A stretch of DNA of 64,000 bases from Burkholderia pyrrocinia (GTDB taxonomy: Bacteria; Pseudomonadota; Gammaproteobacteria; Burkholderiales; Burkholderiaceae). This document shows, one piece after another, positions 9,301 to 17,535 of the stretch (positions are counted from its first letter, which is position 1; every line of letters starts with the position of its first letter). The DNA lies in NCBI RefSeq assembly GCF_001028665.1, contig NZ_CP011503.1, positions 2,976,001 to 3,040,000 on the forward strand, read 5' to 3'. The position numbers and the translations under genes were made by a program. The notes below the pieces were generated by a model. That model worked only from the letters and a program-made list of their open reading frames with translations, did no database searches and was not told where the DNA came from.

Positions 9301-10335
9301 ATGTCCGTACCGTCCTCGCTTCCTTCCCGCCGCGTCTCCGTCGCGCCCATGCTCGACTGGACCGACCGCCATTGCCGGTCGTTCCACCGTACGCTGACGC
9401 GCGATACGTGGCTGTATACGGAGATGATCACGACGGGTGCGCTGCTGTTCGGCGATGCCCAGCGGCATCTCGCGTTCACGCCGAACGAATCGCCGGTCGC
9501 GCTGCAGCTTGGCGGCAGCGAACGCGACGATCTCGCGCGCGCCGCGAAGCTCGGCGAGCAGTGGGGCTACGACGAGATCAACCTGAACTGCGGATGTCCG
9601 TCCGAGCGTGTGCAGCGCGGCGCGTTCGGCGCGTGCCTGATGAACGAGCCGCAGCTCGTCGCCGACTGCGTGAAGGCGATGCGCGATGCGGTGTCGGTGC
9701 CGGTCACGGTCAAGCATCGGATTGGTGTCGATGCAGTGGAGGACTACGCGTTCGTGCGCGACTTCGTCGGCACGGTGGCCGAGGCCGGCTGCGAAACGTT
9801 CGTCGTGCATGCCCGTAACGCGATCCTGAAGGGGCTGTCGCCGAAGGAGAATCGCGAGATCCCGCCGCTCAAGTACGACTATGCGTATCAGTTGAAGCGC
9901 GATTTTCCGTCGCTGGAGATCGTCATCAACGGTGGCATCAAGACGCTCGACGAGGTTGCGCAGCATCTCGAGCATGTCGATGGCGTGATGCTCGGCCGCG
10001 AGGCGTATCACAACCCGTACGTACTCGCGGAGGTCGATGCGCGCTTCTACGGATCGACGGGCGCGGTGCCGACGCGTGAAGAAGCGGAAGCGCAACTGAT
10101 CGAATACTGCGCGGCTGAGCTGAAGCGCGGGACCTACCTCGGCGCGATCGTGCGGCATGCGCTCGGGCTGTATCGCGGCATGCCCGGCGCACGCGGCTGG
10201 CGTCGGGTGCTGTCCGACAACAAGAAGCTCGCGCGCGGCGATCTGGCCGTGTTCGACGAGGCGCGCGCGCATCTGAACGAAGTCGAAGAAATTTTTGAAA
10301 AAAAGGCTTTGCAAGATTCAAAAGACTTCGTATAA
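9301..10335 (+). CDS. dusA: tRNA-dihydrouridine synthase A
   Basis: 344 aa. Reduces U20/U20a in the tRNA D-loop using FMN and NADPH. Visible signatures are SVAPMLDWTDRHCRSFHR at the N-terminus, the catalytic-cysteine region NLNCGCPSERVQRGAFG, VKHRIGVD, FVVHARNAILKGLSPKENR and the FMN phosphate site VINGGIK with GVMLGREAYHNPY. These are specific to the DusA branch. The gene ends 55 bp before tRNA-His, a pairing that may let the tRNA share its promoter. Confidence 0.97.
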   Translation: MSVPSSLPSRRVSVAPMLDWTDRHCRSFHRTLTRDTWLYTEMITTGALLFGDAQRHLAFTPNESPVALQLGGSERDDLARAAKLGEQWGYDEINLNCGCPSERVQRGAFGACLMNEPQLVADCVKAMRDAVSVPVTVKHRIGVDAVEDYAFVRDFVGTVAEAGCETFVVHARNAILKGLSPKENREIPPLKYDYAYQLKRDFPSLEIVINGGIKTLDEVAQHLEHVDGVMLGREAYHNPYVLAEVDARFYGSTGAVPTREEAEAQLIEYCAAELKRGTYLGAIVRHALGLYRGMPGARGWRRVLSDNKKLARGDLAVFDEARAHLNEVEEIFEKKALQDSKDFV

Positions 10336-10390
10336 TCTTGCTTCTTCGCTGCTGAAACAAAAACAGCGAAGAGCAGAAAGCAGTATCAGT

Positions 10391-10467
10391 GGTGGCTGTA
10401 GCTCAGTTGGTAGAGTCCAGGATTGTGATTCCTGTCGTCGTGGGTTCGAGTCCCATCAGCCACCCCA
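10391..10467 (+). tRNA. tRNA-His (anticodon GTG)
   Basis: 77 nt with encoded CCA. Position 10391 supplies the extra G-1, which pairs with C73, a mark of histidine tRNA. The acceptor stem is GTGGCTG/CAGCCAC, the anticodon loop TTGTGAT, and the T-arm GGGTTCGAGTCCC. Confidence 0.97.
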
Positions 10468-10479
10468 AAAAATTCAAGC

Positions 10480-10510
10480 AAAAAGCCCGGTTCATCGAAC
10501 CGGGCTTTTT
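10480..10510 (+). terminator. Rho-independent terminator after tRNA-His
   Basis: A perfect 14-bp stem (AAAAAGCCCGGTTC/GAACCGGGCTTTTT) with a 3-nt loop, 12 bases after the tRNA. It shares the AAAAAGCCCGGT stem with the terminator of the fMet tRNA at 2136-2164. Confidence 0.9.
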
Positions 10511-10805
10511 GCTTTCTGGCGTCCGTATAACCACCGTGTAGCCGGTTGTCGTCAAAGCATCTTCAACGAGGGGCTGTATAGCGCGTATAGCACCGCTTCT
10601 TTTCGTGTTTGCGATGTCGCCGGCGCGGATCGCAAAACCGTCGACGAGCCAGGACCAGATGTGCGTCGTCTTTCCTCGGCGCTTCGTTGACAACACGCGC
10701 ACAGCAATCCGCGAGCGACGCGGCATTCTCGGCTAAGGTTCGCGCGCGCAGTGCCGTTATCTTCCTAGGACAGCCCTCGTGCCTCGAATGCTGATCCGTT
10801 TTCTT

Positions 10806-10838
10806 GCCTGCTCGCGTTTCGCGCGAGCAGGCTTTTTT
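10806..10838 (+). terminator. Orphan rho-independent terminator
   Basis: An 11-bp perfect stem GCCTGCTCGCG/CGCGAGCAGGC with loop TTTCG, followed by six T. No protein gene ends upstream on the plus strand, so a short non-coding transcript is the simplest source. Confidence 0.75.
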
Positions 10839-10971
10839 CGTTTACGGTAGCTGCGGACTGAAAACTTGGCGGAATAGAGCAGGACGTTGGCACGAACCGA
10901 CAAAGCGCAACACTCTTGCATTGATGTAATGTATGCCTTCCTCGTGCCCTCATGCTTTGCAGGGCCGTTCG

Positions 10972-11007
10972 ATCCCGACGACCAATGAAGGTGTCGGGAT
11001 TTTTTTT
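10972..11007 (+). terminator. Orphan rho-independent terminator
   Basis: An 8-bp stem ATCCCGAC/GTCGGGAT with a 13-nt loop, followed by at least seven T. It again lacks an upstream ORF and may end a small RNA starting after 10840. Confidence 0.65.
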
Positions 11008-11224
11008 GCCTGCGCGCCGATGCCCCGAACGCGGGCCGTCACAACATGCGATTTCGACGCCGAGTTCGACGGATGCGCATTGATGCGATTGCATCGACGG
11101 CGACATCGCACTCACGCCGGACGACTGCATCGGGTTCGTGGCGAACTTCGCATCCCGCAAAGGACGGTGTATGTTGCGACGAGCCATGCCGATCACGAAA
11201 ACAAGCAGAAGGAGTCACCCACCC

Positions 11225-11740
11225 ATGCCGGAAACCCGGACCACGCTTCGCGCCGCGACAACGCACGACGCGCCCCTCATCGCTCGCCTGCACACCCTGA
11301 GTTGGCAAACCGCATACAGCCATATCCTTCCGGCGACCTATCTGTCCGACGAGGTGCCGACGGAGCACGCGGTCCGTTGGCGGAAATATCTCGACCGCAA
11401 TGAAGACGAGTGGGGCCTCGTGCTGATCGCCGAGTCGGATGGCGAGCCCGTCGGCTTCGTCAGTGCCGAACGTCCTGTCGACCCCGCGCTCGGCGTGCTG
11501 CTCGACTGCCTGCACGTTCATCCTTCGCATCACGGCAGCGGTACGGGCAAACGCATGATCGAAGCCGTTCGCATGTGGGCCCGGACGATCGGCGCGGACA
11601 AGGTCCATCTGCAGGTGCTGGAAGGTAACGTCCGTGCGATCGGCTTCTATGAGCACAACGGCTGGCAATTGGCCGGTATCGAAACGAGCCGGATCGGCCA
11701 GACGGAGGTTACCGATCGGATCTATGCGATACAAGCCTAA
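11225..11740 (+). CDS. GNAT-family N-acetyltransferase
   Basis: 171 aa starting MPETRTTLRAATTHDAPLI, behind an AGAAGGAG ribosome site. GNAT features are LLDCLHVHPSHHGSGTGKRMIEA (acetyl-CoA pyrophosphate loop HHGSGTGKRM near residue 105) and LQVLEGNVRAIGFYEHNGW near the C-terminus. It transfers an acetyl group to an unknown amine. The open frame runs upstream to 11138, but the ribosome site supports 11225. It stands alone between a long intergenic region and a convergent unknown gene. Confidence 0.88.
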   Translation: MPETRTTLRAATTHDAPLIARLHTLSWQTAYSHILPATYLSDEVPTEHAVRWRKYLDRNEDEWGLVLIAESDGEPVGFVSAERPVDPALGVLLDCLHVHPSHHGSGTGKRMIEAVRMWARTIGADKVHLQVLEGNVRAIGFYEHNGWQLAGIETSRIGQTEVTDRIYAIQA

Positions 11741-11835
11741 AGGCCTGCGGGCATCCGGACGAACGATCTCGCGACAGGCCGCCACTTCCGGCCGCTACGA
11801 TGTCACGCCGGGCGAAAGCGGAATGTGTTCCGTCG

Positions 11836-12300
11836 TTACTCGCCGCAATACCGCACAAGCAAATCGGCCTCTGTCTCGTGGATCTCGACGGGTATCGTTG
11901 TCGCGCCTGCATAGGCAAGATAGCGTGCGCGATGCTGGCCGTTGCGGAACGACGCGACACCGACTTTCGACAGGCCGGGAATGCCGAGCAGTGTTCGCGT
12001 TCTCGTTTCGCGAAACGTGATGAACGGCATGTCCGGAATTCTGTCCTGGTCCGGATCGAGGAATTCGCGAATACCCGCCGCTTTTCCGGGCGCCCAGTAC
12101 TGCACTGACGGCAGCACGTAGTCGGTCGTGTCGCGGTCGGCGCAGGTCAGCAATTTCTTCAGGTCGATCGTCACGACCCGATGTCGCGAGTCGTCGGACG
12201 CGAATACCCGCTTGAGGTGCGTATAGGCATAGGGGGCGTGCCCGGGAAGCTGGACAATCCAGACATCTACGCCGTTCTGTTGTGCGCGGGCGAGCGTCAT
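11836..12300 (-). CDS. Hypothetical protein with ParB/sulfiredoxin-like motif (plasmid fertility-inhibition-factor-like)
   Basis: 154 aa from ATG 12300, preceded on its strand by AAAGGAAATA. The segment FRNGQHRARYLAYAGATTIPVEI near residue 120 resembles the GQHR-to-VPV core of the ParB/sulfiredoxin fold. That fold is also found in Osa, a plasmid fertility-inhibition protein that attacks transferred T-DNA, and the overall layout reminds me of the fertility-inhibition factor family. This is inference from a single motif. It is convergent with the GNAT gene and sits among unknown genes. Confidence 0.6.
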   Translation of the reverse strand: MTLARAQQNGVDVWIVQLPGHAPYAYTHLKRVFASDDSRHRVVTIDLKKLLTCADRDTTDYVLPSVQYWAPGKAAGIREFLDPDQDRIPDMPFITFRETRTRTLLGIPGLSKVGVASFRNGQHRARYLAYAGATTIPVEIHETEADLLVRYCGE

Positions 12301-12613
12301 TATTTCCTTTGGTGGCGCAAGCGGTCTTCGTGGCCGGAGTTTAGCAGCGCGATTGCAACAACGGAGCAAATCGATACCCGGAATAGGGAAACGGAACGAT
12401 TCACCGCGGAACCGGAAGCGCAGAAGGAACGTTTGGCAAAGCGGATGCTGTCATGCGTCGGTGGTCGATATCGGCAGCTTGCGGGAATATCGCGATACTG
12501 CCAGCGGAAAGGACGCGCGGCGCGAAATTCACGCGGGCTTCATGCAGTGTCGCGAAGCCGGGCCGCCGCGGATCGTCAAAAGAACAGAGAGGGCAGATTG
12601 ACCGGAGAAAACC
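12301..12613. other. Intergenic region between divergent unknown genes
   Basis: 313 bp. It must hold the promoter of the minus-strand gene at 12300 and that of the plus-strand gene at 12614. The short frames here have no ribosome site or plausible composition; nothing else recognised. Confidence 0.4.
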
Positions 12614-13015
12614 ATGTCGTCGAAACTTGAAATCGAATATCTCGATTACTGTTTCACAGCGACGCTCGAAATCAGGGAGTCCGGCCGGACGTGCGTTGTC
12701 GACCGGAAACTGAAGTCTGCTTCGCGAAGCAAGACGCTCGCGTGGATCGTGTTCGACCGCTTTCTCGAGCGGAATGACTTCGCCGACGAAGAGGATGCGC
12801 GCGCAAATATCGTCGACTGGCTGGAGCGGCTTGCCGACCCGAGGTCCGGTGCGTCGGCCGAAATTGCGAAGGCAAGCGCGGTTGCCTCGACAGGGGCGGT
12901 GGTGGCAACGGCCCCATCGACTGCCGAAATCGTCGGCGAAACCGTTATCGAAATAGCCAGCGATGTCGACTGGATCGATATGGTCGTCGACTGGTTTTCC
13001 AGCGGCTCACCCTGA
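12614..13015 (+). CDS. Hypothetical protein
   Basis: 133 aa (MSSKLEIEYLDYCFTATLEI...). The N-terminal 75 residues look like a compact alpha/beta domain with charged helices. A stretch rich in Ala, Ser, Thr and Val follows (about 78-112), and the end is acidic and aromatic (DVDWIDMVVDWFSSGSP). A GGAGAAAACC ribosome site precedes the ATG. No family recognised; it lies in the accessory-looking 11.8-13.4 kb stretch. Confidence 0.65.
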   Translation: MSSKLEIEYLDYCFTATLEIRESGRTCVVDRKLKSASRSKTLAWIVFDRFLERNDFADEEDARANIVDWLERLADPRSGASAEIAKASAVASTGAVVATAPSTAEIVGETVIEIASDVDWIDMVVDWFSSGSP

Positions 13016-13214
13016 TGACGAAACCGGGGTTCCCTGACGCAGGTTATTGCATTCGCGAAACCTGGTTTCACGAAATTCGGTGCAGAAAATTAAGCCGAAA
13101 TCAAATCATTCGAAAAAATAGAATAACCCTGCTTTGACATCGCCCGCGACTTACCGGAAACTGGGCCGGGTCTGAAAACATCCGCCAGAACTAAAACAAA
13201 ATAGAACACCAAAC

Positions 13215-13376
13215 ATGAAAAGAAGAACGCTGCTGACGGCGGGCAAGACCGTTCGCGTGCTCGCGGCGCCCGTCACGCTCGCAGCCGATGGCGTGATGAT
13301 GATCGGGACGGTGGTGCTGTTGCCCGTCATCGTGGTGATGCTCGCGCCGTCCGCCGGTGTCGAGCTCGGACCGTGA
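13215..13376 (+). CDS. Hypothetical small single-pass membrane protein
   Basis: 53 aa: a basic start MKRRTLLTAGKTVRVLAAP, then one long hydrophobic helix covering about residues 25-44 and a short tail. Codon use is Burkholderia-like and the frame is clean, but no clear ribosome site is present. It could be a small membrane peptide or leader. It is flanked upstream by AT-rich DNA (13060-13140). Confidence 0.5.
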   Translation: MKRRTLLTAGKTVRVLAAPVTLAADGVMMIGTVVLLPVIVVMLAPSAGVELGP

Positions 13377-13509
13377 CGCCGGGCAGCTCGCGGCCCTGCC
13401 TGATGCCGCCACATTGTCACCAAAGGGTGAGTTGCCGCACAGACCGTCGCGCGACCTGCAATCACAATTTGGCCGGTTGACCGTTCTTCCCCGGCCCGGT
13501 CAACCGTTT

Positions 13510-13542
13510 CCCCGCTCGCTCGTGCAGGAGCGGGGGCTTTTT
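13510..13542 (+). terminator. Terminator-like hairpin, preceded by a second stem-loop
   Basis: Stem CCCCGCTC/GAGCGGGG with a 10-nt loop, then GCTTTTTG. Just upstream GGTTGACC/GGTCAACC (13475-13505) forms another stem. Two stem-loops ending in a T-run are typical of bacterial small RNAs. Confidence 0.6.
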
Positions 13543-13713
13543 GACCGACCGACGCCGCAGAGTTGCGTCGGCGGAACCGGTCAGGCGTTCGGCAGGCTGC
13601 GCAGTTGCATCAGGCGCACTCCGGCATCCGTTCGCCTGGTCCGCACGAATCGCTTTCCTCGTGCCTGAGCGAACCCTCAGGCCCATCGCCGGTTTCGGCC
13701 GGCGATGCCTTGA

Positions 13714-13750
13714 TCCCGGCGGCGTGCAGCCGCGCTGCCGGGAGTTTTTT
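13714..13750 (+). terminator. Terminator-like hairpin
   Basis: Stem TCCCGGC/GCCGGGA with a GC-rich loop that may itself pair, followed by GTTTTTTG. A further hairpin (ATCGCCGG/CCGGCGAT) lies at 13684-13705. No ORF precedes it. Confidence 0.55.
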
Positions 13751-13799
13751 GCGCCGAACGCATCGCATCACGTCGCGCGCAGCGGGTATGTCGATCCGC

Positions 13800-14543
13800 T
13801 CAGCCAGCCTGTTCGACGCTGGTTTCCCATCCGTCGTATTCACCGCCGAGCGAACGCACCTCGCGATTGATCGCGATCGTATGGCGCGTGATGTCGGCCA
13901 ACGCCATGGTGCCTTCGTGCGAAAACCGTACGGCCGACTTGCCGTCTTCGGTCGGCGCGACCGATTCGACCGGATAGCCTTTCGCTTCGGCCCAGTCCGC
14001 GAACTGGTGTGCGTCGCTCGGGTCCTGGAAGTACGCCCAGTGCATTACGCGCCGGTTCACGTCGCTGGCGTCGCCTTTCTGCCGCAGCGCATCCAGCACG
14101 CGCATGTCGCGCATGATCTGCCAGTCGTCGTCGGTCGGGTAAAGGGTCTGCCAGTACGCTTCCTTGTCCGGATCGTCCTGGTGTGCGTATTGAAGTGCGT
14201 AGGTCGTCTGTTCGGCCAGCGAGTCGACGATCTCGGCTGCTGCCTCTTCGTCGAACGGCACGTAAAAGAGGAAATCCCGGTTGCCGTCGACGGTGATGCG
14301 GCCGACCTGCACGCCGCCTTTCGCGGTGATCGTGGCGTCCAGCAGATCCTCGATCTTCGCGAGGTCGGCGAATTCGTCGCCGGCCGGCAGTCCTTCAGGC
14401 GTCGGATGCGCAAAGGGGACGCGCACGCTGAGCAGCGACGTGCGCGGATCGCCTTCGGCGATTTCCGCGAAGCTGTGGTTGAAGCTGATGAAAGCCTGAT
14501 GGTCGCCCATTCTGGCAGGGAAGGTTCCCCAGGCGTCGGTCAT
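13800..14543 (-). CDS. DUF695 / RraB-like two-domain protein
   Basis: 247 aa from ATG 14543 (MTDAWGTFPARMGDHQAFIS), preceded by GGGAGAAAC. Residues 1-135 look like the DUF695 domain. The C-terminal part (WQIMRDMRVLDALRQKGD near 155, then HWAYFQDPSDAHQFADWAE) matches RraB, the inhibitor of RNase E activity known from E. coli. Whether this fusion binds RNase E is not known. The long open frame reading back beyond 16.9 kb is a read-through shadow. Confidence 0.82.
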   Translation of the reverse strand: MTDAWGTFPARMGDHQAFISFNHSFAEIAEGDPRTSLLSVRVPFAHPTPEGLPAGDEFADLAKIEDLLDATITAKGGVQVGRITVDGNRDFLFYVPFDEEAAAEIVDSLAEQTTYALQYAHQDDPDKEAYWQTLYPTDDDWQIMRDMRVLDALRQKGDASDVNRRVMHWAYFQDPSDAHQFADWAEAKGYPVESVAPTEDGKSAVRFSHEGTMALADITRHTIAINREVRSLGGEYDGWETSVEQAG

Positions 14544-14739
14544 GTGTTTCTCCCGTACACGATTGTCTGTTGACGGTTGCAAAGCGTCCCAATGTATCAT
14601 CGAAAATCGCGTTGGCCGGAGAAGCGCGTGATGGCAAATCCTGCTGGTAACGTATGCGATATCCGGGGCTGCCCGTGACCCGGTGCATGTGCGTGACGGG
14701 CCGCAACAGCGGACCGCAAAAATTTCGAAGGAGAATCCG

Positions 14740-15048
14740 ATGTCGATGTTTGCGGTGAATGGTGTCCGAATCGATCCGCTCAGCGCGCGCGTGACGCACG
14801 TGCGCTGGGCGGCCGTGAATCCGGCCGACCGGTCGTGGGCGGCGACGCCGAGCGAGGCGCCGGTGGCGGAAGTGGCGCACGCACTCGCGTCCGGCAATGA
14901 TGTCCGCGCGATCTTCTCGGAGTCGGACGGTACCGCGGTCGGGCCCAGGCTGAAACGCGTGCTGTACCGCGATGCGTCGGAAGGCATCGAGCTCGACATC
15001 GATGCGACGAGCGAGTCGCGCACGTTGCGGGATCTTCCGCAGATCTGA
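14740..15048 (+). CDS. Hypothetical protein
   Basis: 102 aa from ATG 14740, behind a good GAAGGAGAATCCG ribosome site. It starts MSMFAVNGVRIDPLSARVTH, has alternating beta-strand-like segments and ends in a charged helix; no signal peptide or membrane helix. It is divergent from the DUF695 gene, whose start lies 196 bp away. Small conserved Burkholderia protein of unknown role, as far as I can tell. Confidence 0.7.
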   Translation: MSMFAVNGVRIDPLSARVTHVRWAAVNPADRSWAATPSEAPVAEVAHALASGNDVRAIFSESDGTAVGPRLKRVLYRDASEGIELDIDATSESRTLRDLPQI

Positions 15049-15380
15049 CCGGATCGGCAACGCGCTGCCGGCAGCGTGCGCAGCCGAAGTGATTGCCACG
15101 CGCGACCGACCGGCCGCTCGCACAACGTCGATCGCGACGCGTAGTAACGGATACCCGGCCATGCTGCATTGCCGATCGCGCCGAACAGTTTGACGGGTCG
15201 ACCGAACGGGCTGATGGCGCCCGATTGGCGCGACCGGAGCGCCCCGGCACTCGAGAAAACAAAAAAATGTCGGGCGCCGTGTCGATTTCCGTCGGGTTCG
15301 TCCGTCGTAGCATCGGAGGCGTGCGCATCGCGCGTCCGTCCCGTTTTCCGATACGACAACCGACTGAAGGAGCGACACCC
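15049..15380. other. Intergenic region
   Basis: 332 bp. Apart from the GAAGGAGCG ribosome site for the next gene (15366-15374), I see no ORF, hairpin with a T-run or promoter I can defend. Confidence 0.4.
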
Positions 15381-15854
15381 ATGTCCACGTCCGTCAAACC
15401 GATCCCGGAAGGGATGCGCACGCTGACGCCGCACCTGATCTGCGCCGGCGCAGCCGCAGCCATCGACTTCTACAAGCGCGCATTCAATGCGAGCGAGCAG
15501 TTTCGCCTGCCGATGCCTGACGGCAGGCTCGCGCACGCGTGCCTCGCGATTGGCGATTCGACACTGATGTTGGTGGACGAAATGCCCGAGCACGGCGCGC
15601 TCGGGCCGAAGGCGCTGAAAGGCACTGCCGTCTGCCTGCACCTGTACGTGCCGGACACCGATGCGGCGATCGCGAAGGCTGTCGCGGCCGGTGCGACGGT
15701 CACGATGCCGGCCGCCGACATGTTCTGGGGCGATCGCTATGGGCAGGTCGAGGATCCGTTCGGGCATCGCTGGTCGCTCGCGACGCATCAGCGCGACCTG
15801 ACGCCCGAGCAGATCGCGGCGGCAATGGCCAGCGCGCCGCCGTGCGGAAGCTGA
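15381..15854 (+). CDS. VOC-superfamily protein (PhnB/glyoxalase-like)
   Basis: 157 aa, one pair of beta-alpha-beta-beta-beta modules. LTPHLICAGAAAAIDFYKRA opens the fold, DSTLMLVDEMPEHG and VCLHLYVPDTDAAIAKAVAAG follow, and DRYGQVEDPFGHRWSLATH closes it as in PhnB-like proteins. The family includes dioxygenases, glyoxalases and antibiotic-binding proteins; the PhnB-like branch has no agreed substrate. Single gene convergent with the cyclase gene. Confidence 0.88.
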   Translation: MSTSVKPIPEGMRTLTPHLICAGAAAAIDFYKRAFNASEQFRLPMPDGRLAHACLAIGDSTLMLVDEMPEHGALGPKALKGTAVCLHLYVPDTDAAIAKAVAAGATVTMPAADMFWGDRYGQVEDPFGHRWSLATHQRDLTPEQIAAAMASAPPCGS

Positions 15855-15919
15855 CGCAGCCAGGCAACCGCGGTTGAACGGTTGCGCGGCGGCATCCGCA
15901 CGCGCCCGTTTTTCCGCGG

Positions 15920-16891
15920 TTATGTGCCGGCCGTCTTGCCGCGCTGCTTGTCCTCGTACATCCGGTGATCGGCCGATGCGAGCAGGTCGGCGACGACGTG
16001 ATGGCGCGCGGGATCGTAGTCGACGTGGCCGACGCTGAACCGGATCGCGTAGCCGCGTGCGTCGGCTGCGTTGCGCAACGCAAGCGCCTGCGTCACGCGT
16101 TCGACCGGCTCCGCGACGTCGGCCGGATCGGTGGCGCTCAACAGCACGACGAACTCGTCGCCGCCGAGGCGGGCGATCACGTCGCTGTCGCGCAGCGCGC
16201 CCGTCAGCGTATCGGCGAAGGTCTTGAGCGCGCGGTCGCCTTCGGCATGGCCGAAGCGGTCGTTGATCGCCTTGAAATCGTTCAGGTCGAAGAACGGCAG
16301 CGCGGCGTGACGCCCCATGCGATCGCACAGGCTCAGCACGTGGCGGGCGAAGATCTCGAAGCCGCGCCGGTTCGTCAGTTGCGTGAGCTCGTCGGTGGTC
16401 GCGAAATGCATCGCGGCGATCTCGCGTTCGGTCATGTGGGCGAGATCGCCGAGCAGCGCGAGTTCGTCGGGTTCGAGCGAGCGCGGCCGCGTGTCGATCA
16501 GGCACAGCGTGCCGACGGGCGCGCCGTTCGGCGCTGCCAGCGGCCGGCCGGCGTAGAAGCGGATGCCGGGCGTGCCGGTGACGAGCGGGTTGTCGTGGAA
16601 GCGGCTGTCGTTCAGCGCATCCTGGATCACCATCGTATCGCCCGCGAGCAGCGCGTGGGCGCAGAACGACACGTCGCGCGACGTCTGCGTGGCGTCGATT
16701 CCCGCATGGCTCTTGAACCACTGGCGATTCTCGTCGACGAGGCTGACGAGTGCGATCGGTACGTCGAACAGCCGGCGCGCGAGACGCGTCAGGCGGTCGA
16801 AGCGTTCTTCGGGCGGCGTGTCGAGGATCGAGAGCGAATGAAGCGTATCGAGCCGGGCCGCCTCGTTGGCCGGTTTCGGTGCGATTTGCAT
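15920..16891 (-). CDS. Diguanylate cyclase with N-terminal GAF domain
   Basis: 323 aa from ATG 16891. A GAF sensor domain (about 25-155) carries the WFKSHAGIDATQTSRDVSFC pattern often found in GAF-GGDEF proteins. The GGDEF domain (about 165-320) contains DELTQLTNRRGFE, FFDLNDFKAINDRFGH and the intact active site RLGGDEFVVLL. It should make cyclic di-GMP from GTP in response to a small ligand. No RxxD inhibitory site stands just before GGDEF (the residues read VIARL), so product inhibition may be absent. No membrane segment. Confidence 0.92.
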   Translation of the reverse strand: MQIAPKPANEAARLDTLHSLSILDTPPEERFDRLTRLARRLFDVPIALVSLVDENRQWFKSHAGIDATQTSRDVSFCAHALLAGDTMVIQDALNDSRFHDNPLVTGTPGIRFYAGRPLAAPNGAPVGTLCLIDTRPRSLEPDELALLGDLAHMTEREIAAMHFATTDELTQLTNRRGFEIFARHVLSLCDRMGRHAALPFFDLNDFKAINDRFGHAEGDRALKTFADTLTGALRDSDVIARLGGDEFVVLLSATDPADVAEPVERVTQALALRNAADARGYAIRFSVGHVDYDPARHHVVADLLASADHRMYEDKQRGKTAGT

Positions 16892-17154
16892 GGGCTTTGT
16901 CTCTTGTCCCGGCTGCAAGGCCGGTCATCGGATCGTATGTCGGACAGTATGCGCATTGTTCGGCGTGTCGCCAAGCCGCGGGTCCGGCGACGGGCGTTTT
17001 CGGTTCTGTCCGGATCGATGAGGATGCGGGGAGAAGCAGGCGTCATGGCTCGGCGTTGCGTCCCGATGCGGGACCGTTTGCGCGATGCCTCAAGGTGCTC
17101 GTCGCGGTGCCGTAAACAGGACGAGTCCAATCGTTCATCGCATCCTATCGCACC

Positions 17155-17382
17155 ATGGTTCGAATCCTGTACGCGGGGTATCTCGCGTTTGCGCTGTATC
17201 TCCTTTACCCGATGGTTCAGAACACACTGACATTCAGCACGGATTGTGTGAGCAGCGCGCTACCGGGCGGCGCGCATGGCTTGTCGACGTCGTCGGCAAG
17301 CGGCGTGGACGGGCACGCGAACCGCTGTGCGCCGACCACACAGGTCGGTGCCGCGACCGCGCGGTTGCCCGAAATCCATTGA
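17155..17382 (+). CDS. Possible small hypothetical protein
   Basis: 75 aa with a hydrophobic start (MVRILYAGYLAFALYLLYPM) that could be a membrane anchor, then a small-residue-rich tail. No ribosome site precedes it and the second half is not convincing as protein. It may be a real small membrane protein or chance. Confidence 0.3.
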   Translation: MVRILYAGYLAFALYLLYPMVQNTLTFSTDCVSSALPGGAHGLSTSSASGVDGHANRCAPTTQVGAATARLPEIH

Positions 17383-17535
17383 GCGCGCGCAGACCGTCGC
17401 GCGTGTCGTTCGATGCGCGAGGCGGCGTGCTGACCATTCGGCCGAATTGATACCCGCGCCACACTCGACGATCATCGGTAACACGGCGGATCGAATGCGA
17501 GGTGTCGAAGGTCGTGCGAAAGCGCGCGGCGTGCG

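Larger units (their letters stand above)
10511..11224. other. Long intergenic region with two orphan terminator hairpins
   Basis: 714 bp without a convincing gene. It contains terminator-like hairpins at 10806-10838 and 10972-11007, neither preceded by a recognisable ORF. A TTGACA hexamer stands at 10687-10692, but no good -10 box follows at the proper distance. The stretch may encode small RNAs or be a decayed gene region beside the tRNA. Confidence 0.5.
13377..13799. other. Intergenic region with stacked hairpins
   Basis: 423 bp with no supported gene. It holds an inverted repeat (13475-13505), a terminator-like hairpin at 13510-13542 and another at 13714-13750, all in plus orientation. 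The opposing neighbour is the minus-strand DUF695 gene ending at 13800. It may encode one or two small RNAs. Confidence 0.5.

Noticed and set aside
10403..10726. 107-codon minus-strand frame ending across tRNA-His
   Set aside because: Its C-terminal part (GLEPTTTGITI) is the translated antisense of the tRNA, a well-known false signal, and no ribosome site is present.
10391..13400. Genomic island integrated at tRNA-His
   Set aside because: No integrase gene and no second copy of the tRNA 3' end was found in the window.
13800..16928. Single 1042-codon open frame on the minus strand
   Set aside because: It fuses the DUF695-RraB frame with the antisense of a VOC gene and an out-of-frame stretch of the GGDEF gene; high GC keeps stops rare. 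Only the last 247 codons carry family motifs.
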